NCBI GenBank assembly: GCA_937926175.1
Contig: CALANV010000057.1
Span: forward strand, 1 to 64,000
Direction: 5' to 3'
Length of the DNA stretch: 64,000 nt
Origin: an uncultured Rhodospirillales bacterium
GTDB lineage: Bacteria > Pseudomonadota > Alphaproteobacteria > CACIAM-22H2
Shown here: in pieces, positions 1-9,461 of the stretch
Layout: each line of letters opens with the position of its first letter
How positions within the stretch are numbered: position 1 is the stretch's first letter
Notes under the pieces: generated by a model
Told to the model about the DNA's origin: nothing
The model's input: only the letters and a program-made list of their open reading frames with translations
Databases searched by the model: none
Translations under genes and position numbers: made by a program

Positions 1-198
1 ACGCTCGAGCCGGACACGGAGGTCGTCTACAAGGTCACCAATTATTATGCGCCGCAGCACGACCATGGCGTGCTGTGGAATGATCCTGACATAGGAATCG
101 CGTGGCCGATTGATACAACCGACGTCACGCTTTCGGAAAAGGACCGCAATCAGCCTCGGCTACGCGACATATACAGTCCGTTCACATACGAGCCCTGA
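1..198 (+). CDS. rfbC: dTDP-4-dehydrorhamnose 3,5-epimerase, C-terminal part
   Basis: The window opens inside this gene; 65 codons are visible up to TGA at 196-198. The segment reads KVTNYYAPQHDHGVLWNDPD followed by IGIAWP, the C-terminal cupin part of RmlC, which epimerises C3 and C5 of dTDP-4-keto-6-deoxyglucose on the way to dTDP-L-rhamnose. The next gene starts at the base right after the stop, so the two are in one operon. rfbD and rfbA downstream confirm the pathway; rfbB is not in the window and may lie upstream. Confidence 0.93.
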   Translation, partial: TLEPDTEVVYKVTNYYAPQHDHGVLWNDPDIGIAWPIDTTDVTLSEKDRNQPRLRDIYSPFTYEP

Positions 199-1242
199 AT
201 GCCGATGCTGGAGCCGACGATAGAGCGAATCCTGGTCACCGGCGCGGGAGGCTATATCGGTACGACCCTGGTGCCAATGTTGCTCGAGCGCGGTTACACC
301 GTGCGCGCCGTCGATCGCTTCTTCTTCGGCTGCCATCTTCCCTCCGGACACCCGCGGCTTACCATCTACAAGGAAGATACGCGACGGCTCGACCCGAAGT
401 TGCTCGAAGGCGTCGACGCCGTCATCGACCTCGTCGCGATCTCGAATGATCCGTCAGGTGAGCTGTTCCAGGAGGCAACGTGGCAGATAAACTGGAAAGC
501 CCGCGTTCGTACGGCGACGTTGGCCAAGCAAGCGGGTGTCCAGCGCTACATCCTTCCGTCTTCCTGCAGCATTTACGGATTTCAGAAGCACGATGTCATT
601 GCCACTGAAACGTCTGCAACCAATCCACTGACCACATACGCGAAGGCAAACGAGCGCGCCGAACAGGACATTCTGCCCATGGCGGATGACCGATTCTGCG
701 TCGTCGTCCTCCGCCAGGCGACTGTCTACGGCTACAGCCCGCGCATGCGCTTCGATCTCGCCATCAATGGCATGACCTATGGCGCCTGGAAAACCGGCAA
801 ACTGCCGCTGATGCGCGATGGCACCCAGTGGCGTCCGATGGTGCATGTGCGCGATGCAGCCGATGCACAGATCTTCATGCTTTCGGCCGACCTGACAGCT
901 GTAAACGGCCAGATCTTCAATGTCGGTTCCGCAAGCAACGTCTATCAGATTGCCACCCTCGGTGACATCGTCGCCAAGTCGGTGCCGCGCGACGTCACGA
1001 TCGAATGGTATGGCGATCCCGATCACCGCTCCTACCGCGTGAGCTTCGACAAGATCGAGCGCCTCGGCTGGCACGCGCGCTGGACTGCGGCGGACGGAGT
1101 GGAAGAGATCTGCGAGCGTCTCGAGGCCGGTGCGATCGACCGCACGACCGAGACCATTACCCTCGAGTGGTACAAGAATCTCGTGCAGTGGCACAAGATC
1201 GTAAAGGAAACCGAGCTCTACGGCGGCATCATCGACATATGA
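199..1242 (+). CDS. NAD(P)-dependent epimerase/dehydratase, extended SDR family
   Basis: A 347-residue extended SDR with the N-terminal nucleotide-binding motif TGAGGYIG (14-21). It sits inside a dTDP-rhamnose operon, so it probably modifies a nucleotide sugar for the same surface polysaccharide; the substrate cannot be told from the sequence. The catalytic region reads SSCSIYG (121-127) and then Y147-A-K-A-N151, so the usual YxxxK lysine is Asn, with a Lys two residues after the Tyr instead. It begins directly after the rfbC stop (an alternative ATG is at 205), and its TGA overlaps the rfbD ATG by four bases (1239-1242), which suggests translational coupling. Confidence 0.85.
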   Translation: MPMLEPTIERILVTGAGGYIGTTLVPMLLERGYTVRAVDRFFFGCHLPSGHPRLTIYKEDTRRLDPKLLEGVDAVIDLVAISNDPSGELFQEATWQINWKARVRTATLAKQAGVQRYILPSSCSIYGFQKHDVIATETSATNPLTTYAKANERAEQDILPMADDRFCVVVLRQATVYGYSPRMRFDLAINGMTYGAWKTGKLPLMRDGTQWRPMVHVRDAADAQIFMLSADLTAVNGQIFNVGSASNVYQIATLGDIVAKSVPRDVTIEWYGDPDHRSYRVSFDKIERLGWHARWTAADGVEEICERLEAGAIDRTTETITLEWYKNLVQWHKIVKETELYGGIIDI

Positions 1243-2129
1243 AGATCCTGCTCCTCGGCGCCTACGGTCAGCTTGGTTCGGATGTCCGGATTGCGCATGC
1301 GCAGCGAAGCCGCGGACACGACCTGGTCCCGGCAGGACGAGGCGACATCGACGTCAGCGCCTTGGACAGCCTGGCAACCAAACTCAACGACGCCGACTTC
1401 CATCTTCTCGTGAACTGCACGAGCTACCACAAGACCGACGAAGTGGAGGGAAATGCCGACCTGGCCTTCACCGTGAACGCCCATGCCGTCCGCGAAATGG
1501 CACGGGCGTGCGCACGCAAGGGCGCGAAGTTTCTGCATGTGAGCACCGACTACGTCTTCGGTGGCGACGTGACGCGAGGGACGCCTTTGACCGAAGATGA
1601 TCGCACCGCCCCCGTGAACGTGTACGGCGCCTCCAAAGCGATGGGCGAAACCCTCGCACAACTCGCGTTCGACGGCGTCACGGTGCTGCGCGTCGCCTCC
1701 CTGTTCGGCGTTGCCGGAGCCAGCGGCAAGGGCGGAAACTTCGTCGAGACCATGATCCGCCTCGCCCGCGAGCGCGGACGGATCACCGTGGTCGACGACC
1801 AGACCATGTCGCCAACTGCAACGGCGGACGTCGCGGAGATGATTTTCGACCTGATCGACGCCGGTCTGCCTTCCGGCATCTTCCATGCCGTAAACTCGGG
1901 CGCTGCGACGTGGTTCAGTTTCGCCGAGACGATCATCCGCCGCGTAGGCATACGAGCCGAAGTCTTGCCATGTACATCGGATGAGTATCCGGCGCGCGCG
2001 GCGCGCCCGCGATACAGCGTACTGGACAATACCAAAATCGCGAATGCCGTCGGGCCCATTGCTTTCTGGCAGGACGCGCTCGAACGATACCTGAGGGCGA
2101 AAGGGCACCTCGAGGTGATGTCGGTCTGA
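1239..2129 (+). CDS. rfbD: dTDP-4-dehydrorhamnose reductase
   Basis: A 296-residue RmlD-type SDR that reduces dTDP-4-keto-L-rhamnose to dTDP-L-rhamnose with NAD(P)H. Visible are the Rossmann motif GAYGQLGSD (7-15), STDYVFGG (102-109) and the catalytic Y129-GAS-K133. I chose the ATG at 1239, which overlaps the preceding stop as ATGA; an open frame continues upstream to 1005 but that part lies in the previous gene and has no family similarity. Length agrees with the family (about 290-300). Confidence 0.93.
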   Translation: MKILLLGAYGQLGSDVRIAHAQRSRGHDLVPAGRGDIDVSALDSLATKLNDADFHLLVNCTSYHKTDEVEGNADLAFTVNAHAVREMARACARKGAKFLHVSTDYVFGGDVTRGTPLTEDDRTAPVNVYGASKAMGETLAQLAFDGVTVLRVASLFGVAGASGKGGNFVETMIRLARERGRITVVDDQTMSPTATADVAEMIFDLIDAGLPSGIFHAVNSGAATWFSFAETIIRRVGIRAEVLPCTSDEYPARAARPRYSVLDNTKIANAVGPIAFWQDALERYLRAKGHLEVMSV

Positions 2130-2148
2130 CAAGCCGGGAGTAGCCGCG

Positions 2149-3051
2149 ATGGCGACGCGCAAAGGGATCATTCTTGCGGGCGGGACCGCCACACGGCTTT
2201 ACCCGGCAAGCCTGGCCGTGTGCAAGCAGCTGTTGCCCATCTACGACAAGCCGCTCATCTACTACCCGCTCACGACACTCATGCTGGCCGGCATTCGCGA
2301 TATCCTCGTGATCACGACGCCGGCAGACCAGGAACGATTCCGCCTTCTTCTCGGCGACGGATCCCAATGGGGGCTGCATTTCAGCTATGCCGTGCAGCCG
2401 CGCCCCGAAGGACTTGCCCAGGCCTTCATCATCGGACGAGCTTTCGTGGGAAATGATCCGGTGGCCCTCGTTCTGGGAGACAACATCTTTTTCGGCCATG
2501 ACTTTGCGTCCTTGCTCCGGCGGGTCGGCGACCGCGCGCAAGGCGCCACCATTTTCGCATACCGGGTCAGGGATCCCGAGCGGTACGGCGTGGTCTCTTT
2601 CGATGCCGACGGAATGGCAACGGCGATCGAAGAAAAGCCGCCGGTACCAAAAGCAAACTGGGCCGTAACCGGACTGTATTTCTACGACTCCGACGTGGTC
2701 GATATCGCCGCGTCGGTTCGACCGTCGGCACGCGGTGAACTGGAGATCACCGACGTCAACAACGTCTATCTCAAGGCGCGCCGCCTATGCGTCGAGCAGT
2801 TGAGTCGAGGCTATGCATGGTTCGACGCCGGCACGTTCGACACGCTGCTCGAGGCGAGCAATTTCATTCAGACGTTGGAGCATCGCCAGGGGATGAAGAT
2901 AGCAAGCCCGGAAGAAATCGCCTTTCGCAATGGCTGGATCGACCAGAATCAACTCGAGAGGATACTGGCACCCTTCTACAAGAGCGGATACGCCGATACC
3001 GTCCTGAACTCGCTTGCCCCCTTCCATCAGCAACGGGCCGGCCTGGCATGA
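2149..3051 (+). CDS. rfbA: Glucose-1-phosphate thymidylyltransferase
   Basis: A 300-residue nucleotidyltransferase that makes dTDP-glucose, the first step of dTDP-rhamnose synthesis. It shows GGTATRLYP (11-19, the family's usual GGxxTRLxP loop), then LPIYDKPLIYYPL and the loop QPRPEGLAQAF. A GGGAG ribosome binding site lies about eight bases before the ATG. It completes, with rfbC and rfbD, three of the four rml genes. The length is typical. Confidence 0.95.
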   Translation: MATRKGIILAGGTATRLYPASLAVCKQLLPIYDKPLIYYPLTTLMLAGIRDILVITTPADQERFRLLLGDGSQWGLHFSYAVQPRPEGLAQAFIIGRAFVGNDPVALVLGDNIFFGHDFASLLRRVGDRAQGATIFAYRVRDPERYGVVSFDADGMATAIEEKPPVPKANWAVTGLYFYDSDVVDIAASVRPSARGELEITDVNNVYLKARRLCVEQLSRGYAWFDAGTFDTLLEASNFIQTLEHRQGMKIASPEEIAFRNGWIDQNQLERILAPFYKSGYADTVLNSLAPFHQQRAGLA

Positions 3052-3145
3052 TCGCTGGAGAAATGGCTCCTTGCATCCGCAGGCCGTAAGAAAATCCAGA
3101 CCTCCTCCGCGCACTCACGGCAGCGGCAGGCCTCCCGCCCATCAT

Positions 3146-3946
3146 ATGCCGCGGCCCAAGACGTCGCTGCGGCTCGCGCTGGAAGACCTTTATTTCGGTC
3201 TTCGCCGAAGCCAGGTCTGGCGGGTCATGGCGTGGCAAGACATCAAGCAGCGCTACCGCGGCTCCGTACTGGGCCCGTTCTGGGTGACGCTAAGCATGGG
3301 AATCCATACGGCGGCGCTTGGCGTCTTGTACAGCACGCTGTTCAAGGTGCCTGACGAGACCTACATTCCCTACCTGGCGCTCGGATTGGTCGTTTGGACG
3401 CTAATCGCGACCAGTCTCATCGAAGGATGCAATACCTTCGTTGCGGCCGAAGGAATCGTGCGGCAAGTGAGAATGCCGTACTCGGTGCATCTGCTGCGCG
3501 TACTGACCCGCAATCTCATTGTTTTCTGCCACAACGTGCCAATCGGGCTGGCTGCGCTGTTGCTGTTCGCAATAGCACCGACCGCAGTCGCGTGGCTTGC
3601 AATCCCGGGACTTCTCCTACTGGTCGCAAACCTCATCTGGGCATGTCTGCTTCTCGGTATTGTGTGCACGCGCTTTCGCGACGTGACGCAAATAGTGACG
3701 AGCGTCGTGCAGCTTGTCTTCTTCATCACACCGATCATGTGGCCCCCTGATCTGCTTGGGCAGCATGCATGGATTGCCGAACTGAACCCGATTTTCGCCC
3801 TGATCGACCTAGTCCGTTCTCCACTCATGGGGATGACGCCCCAGCCGACCTCCTGGACGATTGCCGTCGTCGCCGCCGTGGCCGGTTCGGCCGTCACGCT
3901 GGCCGTGTTCGTCCGTTTCCGCCGCCGCATCGCCTACTGGATCTAA
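3146..3946 (+). CDS. wzm: Polysaccharide ABC transporter, permease (ABC-2/Wzm type)
   Basis: A 266-residue inner-membrane protein with about six hydrophobic segments and the family opening MAWQDIKQRYRGSVLGPFW, as in Wzm/KpsM/TagG exporters of O-antigen or capsule. It pairs with the ATPase that follows four bases after its stop. The frame is open from 3014, but the first 44 codons would overlap rfbA and are Arg/Pro-rich, so the ATG at 3146 is preferred; no clear ribosome binding site is visible there. Role: moving an undecaprenyl-linked glycan across the inner membrane. Confidence 0.9.
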   Translation: MPRPKTSLRLALEDLYFGLRRSQVWRVMAWQDIKQRYRGSVLGPFWVTLSMGIHTAALGVLYSTLFKVPDETYIPYLALGLVVWTLIATSLIEGCNTFVAAEGIVRQVRMPYSVHLLRVLTRNLIVFCHNVPIGLAALLLFAIAPTAVAWLAIPGLLLLVANLIWACLLLGIVCTRFRDVTQIVTSVVQLVFFITPIMWPPDLLGQHAWIAELNPIFALIDLVRSPLMGMTPQPTSWTIAVVAAVAGSAVTLAVFVRFRRRIAYWI

Positions 3947-3950
3947 GGCC

Positions 3951-4691
3951 ATGGCCCATATCACGCTCCAGGACGTCGACGTCGACTTTCCGCTCTACCA
4001 AAGCGGCAGCCGGTCCTTGAAGAAATGCCTGCTGGCCATGGCATCCAGCCGGATTGCCGCTGACGCCGGACGCGTCGTAGTTCATGCCTTGCGGCGTCTC
4101 ACACTGGAGGTGGGCGACAACGAGCGGGTTGCCTTGATCGGCAGCAACGGGGCCGGAAAGACGACCCTTCTGCGCGTCATGGCCGGCGTTTACGAACCCG
4201 TACGCGGACACGTGTACGTGGACGGGGATGTAAGTGCCATTCTCGACATCATGCTCGGTTTCGATCCCGAGGCGACCGGTTACGAGAACATCGTGCTGCG
4301 CGGGCTCTATCTCGGCCGGACCATCGCGGAAATGCGCGAGGCCGCCGCCGAGATCGGCGAGTTCACGGAGCTTGGCGAATTCCTGCACCTTCCGTTCAAG
4401 ACTTATTCTTCCGGCATGAGTTTGCGGCTCGCCTTCGCGGTCGCGACGGCGTTTCAGCCGAGCATTCTGCTCATGGACGAGTGGTTCTCCGCCGGCGACC
4501 AGGACTTCATGCGGAAGGCCCAGACGCGCCTGAATGACTTCGTGCAGCGCGCACGCATTCTCGTCATTACGTCGCATAACGCGGACATATTGCGACAGTG
4601 GTGCACGCGGGCAATATGGCTCGATCAGGGATGGATCCGCGAGGATGGCCCGATAGACGCGGTTCTAAGGTCATACGCGAAGGCGCATTAG
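3951..4691 (+). CDS. wzt: Polysaccharide ABC transporter, ATP-binding subunit (Wzt type)
   Basis: A 246-residue ATPase with Walker A GSNGAGKT (64-71), signature YSSGMSLRL (152-160) and Walker B ILLMDEW (172-178), the layout of Wzt/KpsT/TagH proteins. It follows the permease by four bases. It stops after the nucleotide-binding domain and lacks the C-terminal carbohydrate-binding domain present in Wzt of E. coli O9a, so chain-terminus recognition of that kind is not expected here. The start at 3951 removes 30 upstream codons that overlap wzm. Confidence 0.92.
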   Translation: MAHITLQDVDVDFPLYQSGSRSLKKCLLAMASSRIAADAGRVVVHALRRLTLEVGDNERVALIGSNGAGKTTLLRVMAGVYEPVRGHVYVDGDVSAILDIMLGFDPEATGYENIVLRGLYLGRTIAEMREAAAEIGEFTELGEFLHLPFKTYSSGMSLRLAFAVATAFQPSILLMDEWFSAGDQDFMRKAQTRLNDFVQRARILVITSHNADILRQWCTRAIWLDQGWIREDGPIDAVLRSYAKAH

Positions 4692-4773
4692 ACAAGGCAA
4701 GGGGCGTTGGCGAGACGCATCTCTTGATCTCGCGTCTGCAGCGCAGGGGCTCCACAACGACGGATGCACGCCA

Positions 4774-5892
4774 ATGGCGCTTCCAGAAAAAGTGATGATG
4801 GCCGCCCTTGACGCCACCATTCACGGATTCCTGCTGGCACGTGCTTACGTCGAACTCGCGAAGTATCGCTTGGTCGGCCGTCCGCCGCTGATCTCGCCCG
4901 GACGACCGATGAAAGGCAACGTGGCCTGTGTCTTCGCCTGCTTCGCGCCGAAGACACTGCCGGGAATGAGCGAGGCCTTCGTGCATCGCATGGCCGTGCT
5001 CGGCTATGACGTCGTGGTAGTCAACAATGCCCGGTTCGACGAGCAAAGCCGCGCTCGGCTTCTCGGCTTTGCAAGTGCCGTCATCGAACGCACGAATATC
5101 GGCCGCGACTTCGGTGCCTACAAGGACGGACTTGCTTATTTGCTCACGCCGGGCAGACCGAGCTTCAGGCGCGTGATGCTCTGCAATGATTCGGTTTACG
5201 TAAATTGCGACAAGGTCGGCGAGTTTCTCACTGCGCTCAATGAAACGGATTACCCGTTCATGGGGACGACGTGGTCACTGGAGCCTTTCTATCATCTGCA
5301 ATCCTACTGCCTGTCGTTCTCGGCCGATGTCCTCAACCATCCGGCGTTTCGTCGTTTCTGGCGCGAGTATCGTCCCCTGTCGGACCGGCGGCATTCGATA
5401 AAGAACGGGGAACTCGCCCTTTTCAAGACGCTGACGGCGGCGGGGTTTCAACCTAAGGCCGTATACTCGCTGGAAGACGTGAGGACGGCATGGGCCGGTT
5501 GTCACATTGAGGACCTGATACAACTCCTGCCGGACAACTTTCTGGCCTCCGAGCGGACATTGCTGTATTCCCTCATCACAGGCGGCGCCGCGACAGCGCA
5601 GTCCCCGACAAGCGCCGGCCTGTCAGGGATCCGACAAGGCTTTCTTTCCGAGGCCGAACATCACAGCCAGATTCACCATTGCGGATTGCTGTTCTACAAG
5701 TTGCTGGGATGCCCGTTCGTCAAGAAGGACCTTTGTTATCGGGGCATTATCAGTTACGCCAAGATCCTGGCCACGTTGGAGGATCTTCGTCCGGAATGGT
5801 TCGAGTACGTGCGCAGAGATCTCCGGAACCGCGGCCTTCATACAGGCCTGAGGGGCTTGCGGAGATTTCTCGTCGCTCGGGGTTTGATATAG
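4774..5892 (+). CDS. Rhamnan synthesis F (RgpF)-like glycan protein
   Basis: A 372-residue protein that resembles the rhamnan synthesis protein F family (PF05045). The clearest marker is NIGRDFGAYKDGL (108-120) followed by the CNDSVYVN stretch, typical of these proteins, which are found in operons for rhamnose-containing polysaccharides. The context fits: rhamnose precursor genes and the exporter lie just upstream. It is likely a glycosyltransferase acting on the exported chain, but donor and linkage are unknown. A second ATG at 4795 is possible. There is an 82-bp gap after wzt. Confidence 0.8.
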   Translation: MALPEKVMMAALDATIHGFLLARAYVELAKYRLVGRPPLISPGRPMKGNVACVFACFAPKTLPGMSEAFVHRMAVLGYDVVVVNNARFDEQSRARLLGFASAVIERTNIGRDFGAYKDGLAYLLTPGRPSFRRVMLCNDSVYVNCDKVGEFLTALNETDYPFMGTTWSLEPFYHLQSYCLSFSADVLNHPAFRRFWREYRPLSDRRHSIKNGELALFKTLTAAGFQPKAVYSLEDVRTAWAGCHIEDLIQLLPDNFLASERTLLYSLITGGAATAQSPTSAGLSGIRQGFLSEAEHHSQIHHCGLLFYKLLGCPFVKKDLCYRGIISYAKILATLEDLRPEWFEYVRRDLRNRGLHTGLRGLRRFLVARGLI

Positions 5893-6075
5893 CGGCATCG
5901 TTGCCATAGCCGCAGGCGCAGCCCCAGGACCCGCTGCCAAGAATCGTCCTGCCCTGCGCCGACGGGTCCAGGCCGCATCCTTTCCGTTGCGCGTGCGCAT
6001 GAGATACGAAATGCGCGCAAGACGTCAGGCTGCCGGAATTGCCAGCCGGACAAACTCGCTTTATCAAGCGAGCGA

Positions 6076-6882
6076 ATGTTCACCCTGTCCAAAATCCTGG
6101 CGCCGTTCGCCGATCCGCGCGTCCTTGCCTTCCTTGTCCTGATCGCCGGCACGCTGCTCCTGTGGACGCGGGCGAAGCGCCTTGGCCGAATCGTGGTGAC
6201 GGCGGTCGTCGTCCTTACCGTGTTCCTGACCGTGGTTCCGGTCGGCGACATGGCTCTCACCCCGCTCGAAGAGCGCTTCCCGCCCGTCGAATTGCCTGAC
6301 CGGGTCGACGGCATCATCGTCCTCGGCGGCGACTTCGACTCCGTGCTGATGGCCTATCGCGGCCGCGCCTCGCTCGGCGAGTCCAGCGCCGGGCGCGTCC
6401 TCGCATTCGCCGACCTCGCGCGCCGCTACCCGGACGCGCGGCTCGTCTTCACCGGCGGATCGGGCAATCTGCTGAATCCCCAGGCAAAGGATGCAATCGG
6501 CGGCGCCGACATTCTGCACATGGCGGGCATCCCGCTGTCGCGCGTCCGCTTCGAGGACAATTCCCGCAACACGTTCGAGAACGCGACGATGGCCCTGCCG
6601 ATCGCGCAGCCGGCCGCCGGCGAAACCTGGGTGCTCGTCACGTCGGCCTATCATATGCCGCGCGCAATGGGCTGTTTTCGCCGCGCGGGTTGGATGGATG
6701 GCGGCGTGCGACTGATCCCCTATCCGGTCGATTACCGGACCGCCCGGGGCCGCAAACGACTCGACTTCCGGTTCGAAGGCGGTCTCAGGTCACTCCAGAT
6801 CGCCGTGCACGAGTGGCTCGGGCTGGTCGTGTATTACGCGCTCGGTCACATCGACACGCTGTTCCCACGCCCCACCCCCTGA
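6076..6882 (+). CDS. YdcF/ElyC family (DUF218) membrane protein
   Basis: A 268-residue protein with two N-terminal membrane segments (about 14-33 and 39-58) and a DUF218 domain: IIVLGGDF, LVFTGGSG, ED-NSRNTFENA and TSAYHMPRAMGCFRRAG. In E. coli ElyC (YcbC) is needed for normal lipid-carrier use in envelope assembly, and YdcF binds S-adenosylmethionine; the exact activity of the family is not settled. Its stop is three bases before the first ATG of the next gene, so they are probably cotranscribed. Confidence 0.87.
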   Translation: MFTLSKILAPFADPRVLAFLVLIAGTLLLWTRAKRLGRIVVTAVVVLTVFLTVVPVGDMALTPLEERFPPVELPDRVDGIIVLGGDFDSVLMAYRGRASLGESSAGRVLAFADLARRYPDARLVFTGGSGNLLNPQAKDAIGGADILHMAGIPLSRVRFEDNSRNTFENATMALPIAQPAAGETWVLVTSAYHMPRAMGCFRRAGWMDGGVRLIPYPVDYRTARGRKRLDFRFEGGLRSLQIAVHEWLGLVVYYALGHIDTLFPRPTP

Positions 6883-6894
6883 GGAATGACGTCC

Positions 6895-8061
6895 ATGACC
6901 GACGGGCACGATACCAGACACAGCACTCATGCACCGGCGACGCGCACGGCCCAGGCGCTTGGCCGAATCGCACCGCCCTATGCGGAGATCGTCCCGCCGA
7001 TCCACCTGTCAACCACCTATGAGCGTGCCGCCGACGGCAGCTTTCCGGGCCGAACCTACGCGCGCGACGGCAACCCGACCTATGAGCAGGTCGAGGCGGT
7101 GCTGCGCGATCTGGAAGGCGGCGCCGCGGCCGCCGTGTTCAGCTCCGGCATGGCGGCGGCCACGGCCGTGTTCCAGGCGCTGTCGCCCGGCGACCATGTC
7201 GTCGCCCCGCGCGTCATGTACTGGGGGCTACGCAAATGGCTGCTCGAGTTTGCGCGTCCCTGGGGGCTGGCCGTCGATTTCTTCGACAACGAAAGTCCGG
7301 CGCAACTCGACGAGCTGCGGAGTCTGGTCCGGCCCGGTGCCACGAAGCTCGTCTGGCTCGAGACGCCGGCCAATCCCACCTGGGCGATCACCGATGTCGC
7401 CGCCGCAGTCGAAATCGCGCATGCGGCCGGTGCGCGGCTCGCGATCGACGCGACCGTGGCCACACCGGTGCTGATGCGCCCCATCGAACTGGGCGCCGAC
7501 ATCGTCATGCATTCGGCCACGAAGTACCTGAACGGCCATTCCGACGTGGTTGCCGGCGCGCTGATCGCGGCGCGTGACGACGATTTCTGGCAACGGATCC
7601 GTTACGTGCGCGCCACGAACGGCGCCATCCTCGGCCCCGTCGAGGCCTGGCTGCTACTGCGTGGCATGCGCACGCTGTTCGCCCGCGTCGAGATCGCCTG
7701 CCGCAGCGCCCAGACCATCGCCGAGCGGATGGCCGCACATCCGCGCACGGTCGCGGTGCTCTATCCCGGACTTCCCACGCATCCGGGGCATGAAATCGCC
7801 AGACGACAGATGCGCGGCGGCTTCGGCGGCATGCTCTCGATCCGTGTCAAGGGCGGCGAAGCGGCGGCCATGGACGTCGCGGCGCGGCTCCGCGTCTTCA
7901 AACGCGCGACGTCGCTGGGCGGCGTCGAGAGCCTGGTCGAACATCGCGCCAGCGTCGAGGGGCCGGATACGCCCTGCCCGCCGGATCTGCTGCGCCTGTC
8001 GATCGGTCTGGAGGCGGTCGGCGACCTGATCGCCGACCTGGAGCAGGCGCTGGACGGCTAA
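6895..8061 (+). CDS. metC: Trans-sulfuration family PLP enzyme (cystathionine beta-lyase-like)
   Basis: A 388-residue Cys/Met metabolism PLP-dependent enzyme. Visible are YARDGNPTYEQVE (55-67), the cofactor loop SSGMA (83-87), D185 of the AIDAT stretch, and the Schiff-base lysine K210 in HSATKYLNGHSD. Substrate choice between cystathionine lyases and synthases cannot be read from this. I chose the ATG at 6895 because GAGGA at 6881-6885 is nine bases upstream; the in-frame ATG at 6886 touches that site and is less likely. Confidence 0.85.
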   Translation: MTDGHDTRHSTHAPATRTAQALGRIAPPYAEIVPPIHLSTTYERAADGSFPGRTYARDGNPTYEQVEAVLRDLEGGAAAAVFSSGMAAATAVFQALSPGDHVVAPRVMYWGLRKWLLEFARPWGLAVDFFDNESPAQLDELRSLVRPGATKLVWLETPANPTWAITDVAAAVEIAHAAGARLAIDATVATPVLMRPIELGADIVMHSATKYLNGHSDVVAGALIAARDDDFWQRIRYVRATNGAILGPVEAWLLLRGMRTLFARVEIACRSAQTIAERMAAHPRTVAVLYPGLPTHPGHEIARRQMRGGFGGMLSIRVKGGEAAAMDVAARLRVFKRATSLGGVESLVEHRASVEGPDTPCPPDLLRLSIGLEAVGDLIADLEQALDG

Positions 8062-8074
8062 GCCGCAGCGGCCG

Positions 8075-9448
8075 TCATTCCGCCGCCTTCGCCGTCGGCG
8101 GTTTCACCGGCTCGCGCATCAGCACGAATTCCTCGGCCGAAGTCGGGTGAATGGCGACGGTGCGGTCGAAGTCCTGCTTGGTGAGACCGGCCTTCACGGC
8201 AATGGCTATCCCCTGGATGATCTCCGGAGCATCGGGGCCGACCATGTGCGCGCCCAGGACGCGTCCGCTCGTCCGATCAACGATGAGCTTCATCAGCGTG
8301 CGCTCGTCGCGGCCCGAGATCGTGTGCTTCATTGGTCGAAACACGGTGCGGTAGACGTCGATATCGCCGAGCGCACGCGCCGACGCCTCGCTGAGCCCCA
8401 CGGTCCCGATCGGCGGCTGACTGAATACCGCGCTCGGCACGTTGGTGTGGTCCATCTTGGTGGGGTTACGATTGAACAGCGTCTCGGCGAGCGCCCGTCC
8501 CTCGGCGATGGCGACCGGCGTCAGATTGAGCCGGTCGGTGCAGTCGCCGATCGCATAGATGCCCGGCACCGTCGTCTGCTGCCACTCGTCGACCGCGATC
8601 GCACCACGCTTGTTGACGTGAATGCCGACGCGCTCGAGCCCGAGCCCCTCGGTGTTGGGACGACGGCCAGTCGCGTACATGACGAGATCGGTCTCGATCC
8701 GCTCCCCTCTGTCGGTCACGAGATGGAAGCCCTCGCCGACGCGGTCGATACGCTCGACCCGCGTCTCGGCGTGGATCGCGATCCCCTTCTTCGTGAGTTC
8801 GCCGGTCAGATGCGCCCGCAAATCGTCGTCGAAGCCCCGCAGGATCATCGGCGCGCGGATCACGAGACGCACATCGACGCCGGCCGCATGGAAGATTCCC
8901 GCGAACTCGACGGCGATGTAACCACCGCCGACGATGACGATGCGCCTGGGCAAGGTCTTGAGATTGAGCGCCTCGTCCGACGTGATGACGTGCTCGACGC
9001 CGGGAATGGCCGGCAGTTCGGGCCGGCCGCCGGTGGCGATCAGGATATGCTTTGCGGTGTAGCGCCGACCGCCTATTTCGACCGTATGCGCATCGATGAG
9101 CTGCGCATGCCCCTCCAGAATCCGTACGCCCGCATCGTTCAGCATCTTGACGTAGATGCCATTGAGCCGGTCGAGCTCCCGATCCTTGGCCGCGATCAGC
9201 TTCGCCCAGTCGAGCCGAGCGCCCTCGACGGTCCAGCCGTAGCCAGCCGCATCCGCCAGCTCCTCGGCGAAATGCACGCCGTAGATGAGAAGCTTCTTGG
9301 GCACGCAGCCGCGCAGCACGCACGTCCCGCCGACGCGCACTGATTCCGCGATGGCGACGCGTGCGCCGTAGGCGGCGGCGCGGCGCGACGCCGCCACACC
9401 GCCCGAACCCGCGCCGATGGTGAAAAGATCGAAATCGTAATCAGCCAT
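8075..9448 (-). CDS. gor: Glutathione-disulfide reductase
   Basis: A 457-residue flavoprotein disulfide reductase. FAD-binding GAGSGG (12-17), the redox pair C43 and C48 in GGTCVLRGCVPKK, an NADPH-binding GGGYIAVEFAG motif, the second FAD motif YAIGDCTDR, and the C-terminal HPTSAEEF with the catalytic His are all present. It reduces oxidised glutathione in the cytoplasm. It converges on the upstream gene with 13 bases between them, and is 13 bases downstream of the DUF599 gene on the same strand, so these two may share a transcript. Confidence 0.94.
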   Translation of the reverse strand: MADYDFDLFTIGAGSGGVAASRRAAAYGARVAIAESVRVGGTCVLRGCVPKKLLIYGVHFAEELADAAGYGWTVEGARLDWAKLIAAKDRELDRLNGIYVKMLNDAGVRILEGHAQLIDAHTVEIGGRRYTAKHILIATGGRPELPAIPGVEHVITSDEALNLKTLPRRIVIVGGGYIAVEFAGIFHAAGVDVRLVIRAPMILRGFDDDLRAHLTGELTKKGIAIHAETRVERIDRVGEGFHLVTDRGERIETDLVMYATGRRPNTEGLGLERVGIHVNKRGAIAVDEWQQTTVPGIYAIGDCTDRLNLTPVAIAEGRALAETLFNRNPTKMDHTNVPSAVFSQPPIGTVGLSEASARALGDIDVYRTVFRPMKHTISGRDERTLMKLIVDRTSGRVLGAHMVGPDAPEIIQGIAIAVKAGLTKQDFDRTVAIHPTSAEEFVLMREPVKPPTAKAAE

Positions 9449-9461
9449 TGTCCGGTCGCTC

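Noticed and set aside
8147..9343. A 398-codon plus-strand open frame
   Set aside because: Antisense shadow of gor; gor has all catalytic motifs.
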